32,226 nt of DNA from Terriglobales bacterium (GCA_035624455.1 DASPRM010000104.1:1-32226); one strand, 5' to 3'. Shown: positions 1 through 7,585, counted from the stretch's first letter. Translations and numbers: made by a program. Notes: a model not told the origin generated them from the sequence alone.

Positions 1-2
1 CT

Positions 3-125
3 GCCGAGCCCGAGGTCATCAAGAAGGGCAAGCAGGAAACTGCCGAAGAGGGTGCCGCGCCTGCCGAGGGCAAGGAAGCCAAGGCCGAGAAGCCGGAGAA
101 GGCGGAGAAAAAAGAGAAGAAGTAG
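3..125 (+). CDS. rplY: 50S ribosomal protein L25/CTC (3' end only)
   Basis: Only the last 40 codons are present; the gene begins before the window. The frame that stays open to the TAG at 123-125 encodes PEVIKKGK followed by a tail made almost entirely of Lys, Glu, Ala and Pro. That is how the C-terminus of the long CTC-type bL25 usually looks, a 5S rRNA-binding protein of the large subunit. The position directly upstream of pth, the usual rplY-pth order in many bacteria, supports the call. The identification rests on a low-complexity tail plus synteny, so it is good but not certain. Confidence 0.8.
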   Translation, partial: AEPEVIKKGKQETAEEGAAPAEGKEAKAEKPEKAEKKEKK

Positions 126-167
126 CCGCCCGCTATTGGCCGTTGAGCGGTGGTTCGAGAAGGTGGC

Positions 168-752
168 GTGAAGCTGATCGTTGGCCTTGGAAATCCGGGA
201 ATCCAATATCAGTTCACCGCCCACAATCTCGGGTTTCTCACGCTGGACCGGCTCGCAGAGCGCTGGAACATCGCTGTAGATAACCGCCAATGCCGTGCGC
301 TTACGGGAAGGAAGAAGGTTGGTTGCGACGAAGTGCTGCTCGCTAAGCCAGAAACGTACATGAACCTGAGTGGTTTGGCGGTGCGCGAGTTGGTTCAGGA
401 GTACGAGATCAACCCGCAGAGCGATCTGCTGGTGATCTACGACGAGCTGGATCTGCCATTCGGTTCGGTTCGGATTCGGACCAGGGGCAGTTCCGCCGGG
501 CACAATGGGATGGTGTCGATCATCAACGCACTGGGGACGCAGGAAGTGCCCAGAGTCCGATTGGGGATCGCGCCCGATCATCCCGTAAAGGATGGCGCCG
601 GGTACGTGCTCGCGCCGTTCAAGCGGTCGCAGTATAAAGCCGTGGATGAGCTCCTGGAGGCCGCTGCCGATGCAGCCGAGTCGGTTTTGGGCGACGGAAT
701 TCAGGCGGCCATGAACCGCTTCAACCGCAAGCCCGATGCGGAACTCGGGTAG
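168..752 (+). CDS. pth: Peptidyl-tRNA hydrolase
   Basis: Cytosolic enzyme that cleaves the ester bond of peptidyl-tRNAs released from stalled ribosomes and so recycles tRNA. The 194-residue product has the normal family length and shows all the known functional residues: N9 in GLGNPG, catalytic H19 in AHNLGF, N66 in YMNLSG, D92 in YDELDLP and N113 in GHNG, corresponding to E. coli N10, H20, N68, D93 and N114. The start chosen is GTG at 168, with GAGAAGG about 5 bases upstream; this gives the standard KLIVGLGNPG N-terminus. A GTG at 150 would add six atypical residues. It lies 42 bases after rplY and before rpsF, and is probably co-transcribed with rplY. Confidence 0.97.
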   Translation: MKLIVGLGNPGIQYQFTAHNLGFLTLDRLAERWNIAVDNRQCRALTGRKKVGCDEVLLAKPETYMNLSGLAVRELVQEYEINPQSDLLVIYDELDLPFGSVRIRTRGSSAGHNGMVSIINALGTQEVPRVRLGIAPDHPVKDGAGYVLAPFKRSQYKAVDELLEAAADAAESVLGDGIQAAMNRFNRKPDAELG

Positions 753-758
753 CACTCT

Positions 759-810
759 GTCATCCTGAGCGAGGACCGAGCATAACGACGAGGTCCGAGT
801 CGAAGGATCT
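759..810. repeat. Intergenic stem-loop repeat, family A copy 1
   Basis: The element begins TGTCATCCTGAGCGAG and ends CGAGTCGAAGGATCT. The outer ATCCT/AGGAT ends can pair, and an inner GGACC (773-777) can pair with GGTCC (792-796). Two related copies occur at 18103 and 25580, where the inner stem has different but still complementary bases. It sits in the pth-rpsF gap, inside what is otherwise a ribosomal-protein transcription unit. Confidence 0.75.
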
Positions 811-875
811 TGTGGTACTGGCGACCGACAGTGAGTCTTTTGAATTTTTGCTACAGATTTGTAATGGAGATGGTA

Positions 876-1310
876 ATGAATCGTACTTACGAAGTGATGT
901 TTATCGTCCGGCCTGACATGGCCGACGAGGATCTGGAAAAGTTGAATTCCGCGCTGGAGAACCATACTACGGGCGCAGGCGCCGCCGTTAAGCACATCGA
1001 AAAGATGGGCAAGCGGCGGCTGGCGTATCTGGTACGCGGCTTTCATGAGGGTATCTACGTCCTCTTCATCGTGGAAGGCAAGGGCGAGGTAGTGCATGAG
1101 TTGGAGCGTCGTCTGCGCGTCACCGAGCCGGTGATTAAGTTCATCACTGTGCGCGTGGATGAAGAGCACAAGCGCCTGGAGAAGATGAAGAAGCTTCGTG
1201 AGTCTCGTCGTCGTGGACAGGGAACGCACGCGGCGACGCTGGGAGCCGAGGCTCCGGTCGCCACCGCTGGTGAACCAACTGCCACGCCGGCAGCACCAGC
1301 CACCACGTAA
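876..1310 (+). CDS. rpsF: 30S ribosomal protein bS6
   Basis: Small-subunit ribosomal protein that binds 16S rRNA next to bS18, whose gene follows. The start used is ATG 876, with GGAG at 866-869 six bases upstream; it gives MNRTYEVMFIVRPD, the canonical N-terminus. In-frame ATGs at 864 and 870 are possible but less well placed. The 144-residue product carries the bS6 signature near residues 45-60 (EKMGKRRLAYLVRG) and a C-terminal tail rich in Ala, Thr and Pro beyond the usual ~95-residue core. It forms an rpsF-rpsR-rplI operon. The ssb gene that often lies between rpsF and rpsR is absent here. Confidence 0.97.
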   Translation: MNRTYEVMFIVRPDMADEDLEKLNSALENHTTGAGAAVKHIEKMGKRRLAYLVRGFHEGIYVLFIVEGKGEVVHELERRLRVTEPVIKFITVRVDEEHKRLEKMKKLRESRRRGQGTHAATLGAEAPVATAGEPTATPAAPATT

Positions 1311-1390
1311 GCAGAGATTCATCGCTCCGCCGGGAATTATTCGGTGACGGGTAGAAGTGCCCGCACCTGGAAGCGAAAAAAGGAGAAATA

Positions 1391-1729
1391 ATGGCTGACG
1401 AAACACCACGTTCTGCTACTGGACCCGCCGCCGAAGGAGATGCGGGGCGGACAGGCCGTCCCGGAGGTCCGGGTCGGGGAGGAGCCGGAGGCCCGCGCGA
1501 ACCGCGCAAGTATTTCCGGCGCAAAAAGGTGTGCAAGTTCTGCGTCGAGAAGATCGACGCCATCGACTACAAGGACTACCGCTTGCTCGGTCAATTTATC
1601 GCGGAGAGCGGAAAGATTGTGCCCCGCCGGCTGAGTGGAGTGTGTACTCCGCATCAACGGCGACTAGGTCGCGCCATCAAGCAGGCGCGCAATATCGCGC
1701 TGTTGCCGTTTGCTAGCAGCCGCCCATAG
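1391..1729 (+). CDS. rpsR: 30S ribosomal protein bS18 (zinc-ligand form)
   Basis: Small-subunit protein that partners bS6 on the platform. The ATG at 1391 follows an excellent AAGGAGAAATA Shine-Dalgarno. The 112-residue product is longer than the usual ~75-80 because of a Gly/Pro/Arg-rich N-terminal extension (residues 1-40). The conserved core starts at [10 protein letters not shown] and includes [12 protein letters not shown] and the LARAIKQAR-like [16 protein letters not shown]48, C51, C85 and H88 form a CxxC...CxxH set, which fits the zinc-containing variety of bS18; actual metal binding is inferred. Confidence 0.97.
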   Translation: MADETPRSATGPAAEGDAGRTGRPGGPGRGGAGGPREPRKYFRRKKVCKFCVEKIDAIDYKDYRLLGQFIAESGKIVPRRLSGVCTPHQRRLGRAIKQARNIALLPFASSRP

Positions 1730-1836
1730 CCGGCCAGGAGAGGAAGATATTCCGGCTGTCGGACAGTTCACTTACGCGGTAACGAGCATACAAAATCAAG
1801 AGCGCAGTTTTTCCAAATTCTGATCGGAGTCATGTG

Positions 1837-2295
1837 ATGGAAGTCATTCTGAAAGAAGACGTACCCAAGCTCGGATCGCGAGGCGAAGTTGTCAAGGTGA
1901 CCGAGGGCTACGGGCGCAACTATCTGCTTCCGCGGAAGCTCGCCATCGAGGCCACGCCCGGTAATAAGAAAGTAATCGAACAGATGAAGGCTGCGGCCGT
2001 CCGCCGCCAGCAACGTGACAAGGCTGAGGCTGAGGCCTTGGCGAAGCAATTGGAACCGCTGTCCCTGACTCTCGTCCGGCGTTCAGGCGAGCACGACCAA
2101 CTCTTCGGATCGGTGACTTCTTCCGACCTGGCGGCCGAGCTGGAGAAGAAGGGATTTACCATCGATCGCCGCAAGATTCATCTTGATGAACCACTGAAGA
2201 CGCTTGGTGAGTTCACTGTTCCTATTCGCCTGTTCAGGGACGTGACTGCCAGGATCCGGGTTCAGGTGATCAAAGAGGAAGCGGCGGCACAATAA
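1837..2295 (+). CDS. rplI: 50S ribosomal protein bL9
   Basis: Large-subunit protein that binds 23S rRNA through its N-terminal domain and projects a long helix. The 152-residue product has the expected length and the diagnostic N-terminus MEVILKEDVPKLGSRGEVV followed by GYGRNYLLPRKLA. A long charged connecting helix occupies about residues 40-75 and a C-terminal domain follows. ATG 1837 is preceded by CGGAG with 7-base spacing; a GTG immediately before it (1834) is in frame but unnecessary. It is the last gene of the rpsF-rpsR-rplI unit, about 100 bases after rpsR. Confidence 0.97.
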   Translation: MEVILKEDVPKLGSRGEVVKVTEGYGRNYLLPRKLAIEATPGNKKVIEQMKAAAVRRQQRDKAEAEALAKQLEPLSLTLVRRSGEHDQLFGSVTSSDLAAELEKKGFTIDRRKIHLDEPLKTLGEFTVPIRLFRDVTARIRVQVIKEEAAAQ

Positions 2296-2303
2296 CCGGG
2301 GCA

Positions 2304-2330
2304 GAGGCAGGCAGGCTCCTGCCTCGCTTT
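2304..2330 (+). terminator. Terminator-like hairpin after rplI
   Basis: GAGGCAGG (2304-2311) and CCTGCCTC (2318-2325) form a perfect 8-bp G+C-rich stem with a 6-base loop, followed by GCTTTC. It begins 9 bases after the rplI stop codon. The T-run is short, so it may be a weak intrinsic terminator for the ribosomal-protein operon. Confidence 0.6.
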
Positions 2331-2745
2331 CCCATTCCGGAAAGGCTTTTCTATTTGCAAGTGCCCAGAAAATAAGTAGTTACACCAAAACTTTGTTTCT
2401 TTTAGCAAATTCTCATCCAACTCGCCTTTTATCCTTCCGTAAATTGCTCACGTCCTTGTCCTCACCCCGTCTAAGTCGTTGTGAGCCTGAGGTTAGGCTC
2501 GGAGTGCAGGTTCGAACATTCCCGGTGGAACGCGTACCAGCCCGGGGCTCCGATCAGGTAAACCGACCTGCTTGGAGTGGAGGTGAGACGCAATTATGCC
2601 GGCCGACATCATGGCGTTTCGGGTTCCCCAGCAAATCCGGCTTTGGTTTGCCGGGGTGGCGTGCACGGTTGGCGATGTCCATCAACAGCGCACCAACAAC
2701 AGCGGACAGCTTGCCAATGGTCAGGCTGTTTGGTCACGGGAACGA
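2331..2745. other. Gene-poor gap upstream of the ECF sigma factor
   Basis: Open frames through this stretch (for example 2393-2773 and 2596-2745) encode Ser/Arg/Pro-rich sequence without recognisable domains and appear spurious. The first part (about 2345-2450) is locally A+T-rich and the rest is G+C-rich, so a promoter and an untranslated leader for the downstream sigma-factor gene are plausible. A GGAAC at 2527 resembles an ECF -35 element, but no convincing -10 was identified. Confidence 0.35.
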
Positions 2746-3342
2746 ATGGTTGGACAGTCTCAAGGCCGCGTAGACGATGCGATTCTGATTCGCGAGGCGC
2801 AGCAAGGAAATCGCGCCGCCTTCGAAGAATTGATTCGGCAATACGATCACGCAGTATTGCGGCTTGCCCTCCACCTCACTGGCTCTCCGGACGATGCCCA
2901 GGATATTTATCAGGAAGCCTTCTTAAAGGCGTACCGAAGCGTGGGCAATTTCCGCTTCGAGTGCTCGTTCTATACCTGGATTTATCGCATCGTAACCAAT
3001 CTTTGTCTCGATCATCTGCGCAAACGGCAAGTGCGAAAAGAAGACTCGCCGACGGTGGTCGATCGCGAAGGTGAGGAATACGATCTGCTCGACATGGTGG
3101 CGGACAGCCGCGCTACTCATAATCCCGAGCGAGATCTGATGCGGCGCGAGCTAGGCGCGAAGATCAGCAAGGCGCTGGGCCGGCTTACCGCGCGCGAGCG
3201 CATGGTTTTCGAGCTTAAGCACTATCAGGGACTGAAGCTGCGAACCATTGGCGAGATGTTGAACACCACCGAGGAAACAGCGAAGAATACGCTGTTCCGG
3301 GCCACGCAGAAGCTGCGGGCTTCGCTGGCTGAAATGCGATGA
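2746..3342 (+). CDS. ECF-type RNA polymerase sigma factor (SigW/RpoE-like)
   Basis: Alternative sigma factor that directs RNA polymerase to a stress or envelope regulon. The 198-residue product has region 2 at about residues 25-95 (FEELIRQYDHAVLRLA, DDAQDIYQEAFLKAY, FYTWIYRIVTNLCLDHLRKR). An acidic linker follows, then region 4 at about 140-192 (RLTARERMVFEL and a helix-turn-helix ending AKNTLFRATQKLR). ATG 2746 gives the normal family length; the open frame extends upstream to 2596, but that extension has no sigma-like sequence. The zinc-finger anti-sigma gene starts 22 bases downstream, the typical sigma/anti-sigma order. Confidence 0.93.
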   Translation: MVGQSQGRVDDAILIREAQQGNRAAFEELIRQYDHAVLRLALHLTGSPDDAQDIYQEAFLKAYRSVGNFRFECSFYTWIYRIVTNLCLDHLRKRQVRKEDSPTVVDREGEEYDLLDMVADSRATHNPERDLMRRELGAKISKALGRLTARERMVFELKHYQGLKLRTIGEMLNTTEETAKNTLFRATQKLRASLAEMR

Positions 3343-3364
3343 CAGAAGCGAGGAAGAAGTAGTC

Positions 3365-4333
3365 ATGAACTGCGACTGGGTGAAGGCGAATATCCCGTTG
3401 TTTATCTACGACGAGCTCACCGATGACGCCCGTCATGAGCTGCAGCAGCATTGCGCCCGTTGCTCGGGCTGTGCCGGTGAGCTGGAGAGCGCACAAGGCT
3501 TCAAGGCTGCCATGTCGGCCGTGCCCCGGCTGGAGCCGAGCCCCAGCCTGCTGGCGGCCTCGCGCATGCGCTTGCAGGAAGCGCTGGAACAAGCCGAGCA
3601 GGATCGCGGCTGGCGACGCTGGGTATTTGACCCTACCGCTTGGCTGCGCCAGGTCCGCTTCTCGCCCGCGCTGGCTGCGATGATCCTGATGGCAGGCTTT
3701 GCCGGTGGCATCGCCACCACCTGGCAAATCGCCCGCGGCGGCAATGCCAACAACGCGGGCAACGCAACCAACGTTTTTACCCCGACTTCGAATTCTTCCG
3801 CTGTTGTTCCTTCGCAAGAAGCTTCGATTGCCGGCATTCGCGACGTCAGCCCGATTCCCGGCAGCAACAAGGTCGAGATCCGCTATGACAGCCTGGTGCC
3901 GCAGAAGGCGGAGGGCAATCTCGACGATCCCCGCATCCAGCAACTCTTGCTGTTCGCCGCTCACAGCAATATGAATTCCGGCGTCCGCATCGACTCGGTT
4001 GACGTGTTGGCAAAAAAGCCGGAGGATGCCGCCATTCGTGAAGCTCTGAAGGGTGCGTTGCGCTACGACACCAACGTGGGTGTGCGTCTAAAGGCGCTGG
4101 AAGCCTTGACCCCGTATGTGAAGGACGATGTCGGCGTCCGCGATGCCGTCCTGGAGGCTCTGTTGCACGATTCCAATCGTGGTGTGCGCACGGAAGCGCT
4201 CAATACGCTGAGGGCGGTGCGGGTCGACGGTAGTGTGCGGCAGGCGCTGGAGTATCTGGCGAACAATGACAAGGATGATTACATTCGGCGCCAGTCGCGT
4301 TCTCTGCTCGCTACCGCTCCCGAGATGAATTAG
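3365..4333 (+). CDS. Membrane zinc-finger anti-sigma factor with HEAT repeats
   Basis: Probable partner that holds the upstream ECF sigma factor inactive at the inner membrane. The N-terminus has the zf-HC2 pattern: C3, then H29-x3-C33-x2-C36 after YDELTDDARHEL. A Pro-rich linker leads to one membrane span at about residues 101-121 (PALAAMILMAGFAGGIATTW). A low-complexity Asn/Thr/Ser stretch follows. The C-terminal half, about 185-318 and presumably periplasmic, consists of HEAT-like helical repeats with the recurring pattern VGVRLKALEAL / RGVRTEALNTL. ATG 3365 has a GAGGAAG upstream. The HEAT domain could be a protein-binding sensor, but its ligand cannot be predicted. Role confidence is high for zf-HC2 and moderate for sigma specificity. 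Confidence 0.88.
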   Translation: MNCDWVKANIPLFIYDELTDDARHELQQHCARCSGCAGELESAQGFKAAMSAVPRLEPSPSLLAASRMRLQEALEQAEQDRGWRRWVFDPTAWLRQVRFSPALAAMILMAGFAGGIATTWQIARGGNANNAGNATNVFTPTSNSSAVVPSQEASIAGIRDVSPIPGSNKVEIRYDSLVPQKAEGNLDDPRIQQLLLFAAHSNMNSGVRIDSVDVLAKKPEDAAIREALKGALRYDTNVGVRLKALEALTPYVKDDVGVRDAVLEALLHDSNRGVRTEALNTLRAVRVDGSVRQALEYLANNDKDDYIRRQSRSLLATAPEMN

Positions 4334-4477
4334 GAACCGTGGAGTGTGGCAGAGAAGGTTGTTTGCTGAGGGGTTGAGACTCGCGCCGAGAAGGTCGGGC
4401 ACGATTAGGTTCGCAGAAGGCTCAGGAAGAAAGAAATTAAAAAGGGGGCCAAGTTCAGGGGGAGTTAGGAGAAAACG

Positions 4478-5671
4478 TTGAAGAAGAAAACACAATTCGC
4501 GGCGGTGATGGTGGCGTCGGTCTTGCTGTCCGCGCTCCCAGGACTGGCGCAGGGATCCCGGGTTTATCGGGATGGAAATTCATGGGTCGAAGAGCTGACC
4601 GGCACAATTCCGGCCAGCCGGATACTCAGGGTGAATACTGACATTGGCTCGGTACGTGTTCAGGGCAGCAGTGGTCAGAACGAAATTCGCTATACGATTC
4701 GCAAGCGCTCTAATACCTCATCGGAAGAATCAGCCCGGCGCAGTTTCGAGCAGTTTCACATTGTCGCTACCAAGCATGGGGATACGGCTCTGTTTGAAGG
4801 TAGTTCCGAGCATTCACACGGACGGCTTTCCGTTGATTTCGCATTCGAGGTGCCGCGCAATCTCGACGTTACCAAGCTCAATACCAATGGTGGCGCCATG
4901 ACCGTGCGCGGTATTAATGGAAGGTTCGAAGGCGAAACCAGTGGCGGAGCAATCATGCTGGACGACATTGGCGGCAACATCAATGCGGAAACAGCAGGTG
5001 GAGCAATCGATGTAGGCACGGCCAACGGCGAATTGAGACTGCAAACCGGTGGCGGCTCCATTCGCGTCAGCAACGCCAAGGGCAGGGTGGTGGCCAGCAG
5101 CGGCGGCGGGACGATCTCCATTGGCTCCGCCGGGGGAGTGGATCTGGAGACCGGCGGTGGCAACATTGAAGTGGAATCCTGTCGCGGCGATGGCGCTAAG
5201 ACGCAAACCGGCGGGGGTAGCATCCGGGTAGGAGACGTGTCGGGCCCGGTATCCATGGAAACAGGCGGAGGCAGCATCCGGCTCTCTGGCGCGAAAGGAT
5301 TCGTCAAGGCACAGACCGGTGGGGGCAGCATCGAACTTGAGAAGCTGACCCAGGGCGCTCGCGCGGAAACAGGGGCGGGCAGGATTACGGCGGAATTCAT
5401 CGCCAACAACACATCCGGCTATTCTGTGCTGGAGACTTCCGCCGGCGACATCATCGTTTACATCGCGCCAAATGTGAACATGTCGGTGCATGCCCAGATT
5501 CAAACTGCTTTCGGGCACAAGATTCGCTCCGATTTTCCGGAGCTGAAGATCACTTCCGAGGGTGGTGAGTACGGCCCCAAGACGATGTACGCGGAGGGGA
5601 ATCTCAACGGAGGCGGACCGGGGCTGAAAGTCATGACCAATTTAGGGAACATTGAGTTTCGCAAGCGATAG
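4478..5671 (+). CDS. Secreted DUF4097-type repeat protein (putative adhesin fold)
   Basis: A 397-residue exported protein with a signal peptide (KKKTQFAAVMVASVLLSA, cleavage near ALPGLAQ). The TTG start at 4478 is supported by AGGAG (4467-4471) with 6-base spacing. Residues about 136-310 consist of some ten tandem coils of 17-19 residues, each centred on T-G-G-G-S-I-R-V or a close variant (SGGAIML, AGGAIDV, TGGGNIEV). This suggests a right-handed beta-solenoid like that of DUF4097 proteins. No catalytic motif is visible. It lies 144 bases after the anti-sigma gene and 41 before the PDZ protein, and probably belongs to the same envelope regulon. A biochemical function is not known to me. Confidence 0.85.
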   Translation: MKKKTQFAAVMVASVLLSALPGLAQGSRVYRDGNSWVEELTGTIPASRILRVNTDIGSVRVQGSSGQNEIRYTIRKRSNTSSEESARRSFEQFHIVATKHGDTALFEGSSEHSHGRLSVDFAFEVPRNLDVTKLNTNGGAMTVRGINGRFEGETSGGAIMLDDIGGNINAETAGGAIDVGTANGELRLQTGGGSIRVSNAKGRVVASSGGGTISIGSAGGVDLETGGGNIEVESCRGDGAKTQTGGGSIRVGDVSGPVSMETGGGSIRLSGAKGFVKAQTGGGSIELEKLTQGARAETGAGRITAEFIANNTSGYSVLETSAGDIIVYIAPNVNMSVHAQIQTAFGHKIRSDFPELKITSEGGEYGPKTMYAEGNLNGGGPGLKVMTNLGNIEFRKR

Positions 5672-5712
5672 AAGGTGCAAGGCAGGGGCGAATCAAATCG
5701 AAGGATAAGTAA

Positions 5713-6954
5713 ATGCGCAAATCGGTCATGCTTACGTACCTTGCTCTGCTTCTGCTGGTGGCGATCGGGTCGGCGCAGGTGGCTCCCTCTGCACCCACGC
5801 CTCCGGCGCCTCCAACGGCTCCCACTGCCCCAGTCGCCCCCGTTGCTCCGGTGCGCCCGGTTCCTCCGGTTCCTCCTGTCCCGCCGCGTTCCGGCGAGAG
5901 TTCGCACGGGTCCTACCTGGGCGTCGACACGCGCGACGTAACCTCGGATCGCGTCGGCCCGCTGAAGCTGAGGGAAGAGGGCGGAGTAGAAATCCTAATG
6001 GTTGATCAGGACGCTCCCGCCGGCAAGGCTGGGCTCAAAGAACACGACGTGATCCTCAGTTTCAACGGGCAGAAAGTCGAAAGCGTCGAGCAGCTGAAGC
6101 GCGTGATCCGCGAAACTCCACCTGGACGAACCGTGAACCTGGGAATCAGCCGCGACGGCCAACCTATGAACATCAGCGCGCAGTTGGCGGATCGCGCCAA
6201 GCGCGCTGAAGGGCACGTTATCTACATTCCCAGAGTCGAGATTCCGCCGATGCCGGCGATGGATTTTGACGTCCCTAACATCCAGGTCCTGCAATACACG
6301 CGGCGCAACGGCCTGATGGTTGAGAACTTGACTCCGCAATTGGGCAATTATTTCGGAGCTAAAGAGGGGCACGGTGTACTGGTGCGGTCCGTTGAACAGG
6401 GAAGTCCCGCCGAAGCCGCGGGCTTCCGCGCCGGCGACGTCATCATTCGCGTCGGCAAAGAGCGCGTGGAGGACACCAGCGACTGGGGTCGCCTGATGCG
6501 CCAACAAACGCCCGGGGCCAAGGTCAGTATTGGGATTATTCGCGATCGCCGCGAGCAGAGCGTCTCCTTCACCACCCCGGAACGGAAGCGCAGCGATGCC
6601 GGCTCGTTTCCCGTGGAGTTACCTGCCGATCTCAGCCCGCAGCTTGAAGATCTCCAGGTACAGCTCGCCGAGATCGGCCCGGAGATTCGCAAACAGATCG
6701 AACTGGCTCAGCAGCAAGTCCATCGAGCAGTGAACGATCCCAAGCTCCGCCAGCAGATCGAGCAAGCCCAGCAAGAGGCGAAGCGCGAGATGGCGGCTCA
6801 TCGCAAAGAAATACAGAATGCGCACAAGGAACTGCTGCGGGCGCAAAAAGACGTGCAGAAGGCTAGCGAGGAAATCCGCCGCGAGGTCGAGAAGGCTGGC
6901 GAAGAAATCCAGCGCGAGCTGGACCAGGAATTCTACTTCCAATACCAGGAATGA
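5713..6954 (+). CDS. Secreted two-PDZ-domain protein with C-terminal coiled coil
   Basis: A 413-residue exported protein. Residues 1-22 form a signal peptide (TYLALLLLVAIGSAQ), and about 23-60 are a Pro/Ala/Val linker of repeated APV/PPV units. PDZ 1 spans about 65-160 (SYLGVDTRDV, AGLKEHDVILSFNGQ). PDZ 2 spans about 200-290 (GVLVRSVEQGSPAEAAGFRA, GDVIIRVGKERV). A charged Gln/Glu/Lys-rich coiled coil spans about 308-405. No protease domain is present, so this is likely a periplasmic scaffold or substrate-binding adaptor, not an HtrA enzyme. The ATG at 5713 follows AAGGATAA. It is last in the run that starts with the sigma factor. Confidence 0.87.
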   Translation: MRKSVMLTYLALLLLVAIGSAQVAPSAPTPPAPPTAPTAPVAPVAPVRPVPPVPPVPPRSGESSHGSYLGVDTRDVTSDRVGPLKLREEGGVEILMVDQDAPAGKAGLKEHDVILSFNGQKVESVEQLKRVIRETPPGRTVNLGISRDGQPMNISAQLADRAKRAEGHVIYIPRVEIPPMPAMDFDVPNIQVLQYTRRNGLMVENLTPQLGNYFGAKEGHGVLVRSVEQGSPAEAAGFRAGDVIIRVGKERVEDTSDWGRLMRQQTPGAKVSIGIIRDRREQSVSFTTPERKRSDAGSFPVELPADLSPQLEDLQVQLAEIGPEIRKQIELAQQQVHRAVNDPKLRQQIEQAQQEAKREMAAHRKEIQNAHKELLRAQKDVQKASEEIRREVEKAGEEIQRELDQEFYFQYQE

Positions 6955-6955
6955 T

Positions 6956-7117
6956 TTACGCAGCTTTTCCTGGCGACGTTAGCTTGTCGGTCTGGATTGG
7001 GGCCTTTGGCGCAGTATCGGTCCGAGGCACCCACAGATAACAGGCGATCAGGCTGAGGATTACGAGAATGCCCAGAATAGCAACCAGAGCTTTAGTCGAC
7101 CGTTGAGTTTTTTCCAC
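6956..7117 (-). CDS. Small single-span membrane protein, 53 residues
   Basis: A short reverse-strand gene. From a GTG at 7117-7115 it reads EKTQRSTKALVAILGIL, continues through a hydrophobic span of about 20 residues ending near CYLWV, and finishes with a polar Pro/Thr/Lys tail. The layout is cytoplasmic basic N-terminus, one transmembrane helix at about residues 10-30, and a hydrophilic tail. A GAGG lies 4 bases upstream of the GTG, close but usable. Its stop codon is one base from the stop of the PDZ gene (convergent), and it lies downstream of the DUF5818 gene on the same strand, with which it may be co-transcribed. I do not recognise the family. It is short, so a chance frame cannot be excluded. 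Confidence 0.6.
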   Translation of the reverse strand: MEKTQRSTKALVAILGILVILSLIACYLWVPRTDTAPKAPIQTDKLTSPGKAA

Positions 7118-7147
7118 CTAACCTCACCGCAGGTTTTCTGAGAGTCC

Positions 7148-7585
7148 CTACGCGCCCAGTTCAATCGCCTGCAGGTGAATGATGTTGGTAGTGGAGTCGA
7201 GGCTGCCCGTCACCTTTACGGTCTTTCCTTCAAACTTGCTCGCTTTATCCTGGTCGTCGAGCTGATAAGTGACGTTGTCGGCCGTCTTGAGGACGTAGCT
7301 GTTACCGTCCCTGACCATCGTTCCGGTAAAAGTCTGGTTCGCCTGGTTCATTTGATCTTGCGAACCCGAAGTCTGCCCTTGCTGTGGCCTCGCCGGGGGC
7401 TGGTCCTGTGCTGCCTGGCCAGAGCCCTGCCCGGAAATTGTTTCGGGGATCGTCCACACAATCAGCCGCGAACTTCTTAGCTGCGGATTGACCGCATATT
7501 GCATATCTTGCTGTGCAAAGCTGGTGTGCGAAAAGAAAGCAACAGCGATGAAGAGAAGCAACAGGAAGCGCGCCTTGCGGCTCAC
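7148..7585 (-). CDS. Exported DUF5818-type protein
   Basis: A 145-residue secreted protein. The GTG start at 7585-7583 has AGAGG with 7-base spacing upstream; the frame is open further upstream but would hide the signal peptide. The N-terminus SRKARFLLLLFIAVAFFSH is a clear signal sequence with likely cleavage after SFAQ. A Gln/Pro/Gly/Ser-rich linker (about residues 50-85) leads to a small domain from about 88 to 145 with TFTGTMVRDGNSYVLKT, YQLDDQDKASKFEGKTVKV and NIIHLQAIE, a beta-barrel-like pattern that I associate with DUF5818, common in Acidobacteriota. Function unknown; OB-fold-like binding is only a guess. Confidence 0.82.
   Translation of the reverse strand: MSRKARFLLLLFIAVAFFSHTSFAQQDMQYAVNPQLRSSRLIVWTIPETISGQGSGQAAQDQPPARPQQGQTSGSQDQMNQANQTFTGTMVRDGNSYVLKTADNVTYQLDDQDKASKFEGKTVKVTGSLDSTTNIIHLQAIELGA

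Noticed and set aside
2393-2773. 126-codon forward open frame before the sigma gene
   Set aside because: Composition is Ser/Arg/Pro-rich with no domain, and its end runs into the sigma-factor gene in another frame.
3215-3964. 249-codon reverse frame opposite the sigma/anti-sigma genes
   Set aside because: It is antisense to two well-supported genes and has no recognisable motif; G+C-rich codon usage opens such frames.
4756-5518. Two long reverse frames (218 and 234 codons) opposite the DUF4097 gene
   Set aside because: They arise from the repeated glycine-rich codons read backwards (LPPPVS-like repeats), not from a real gene.
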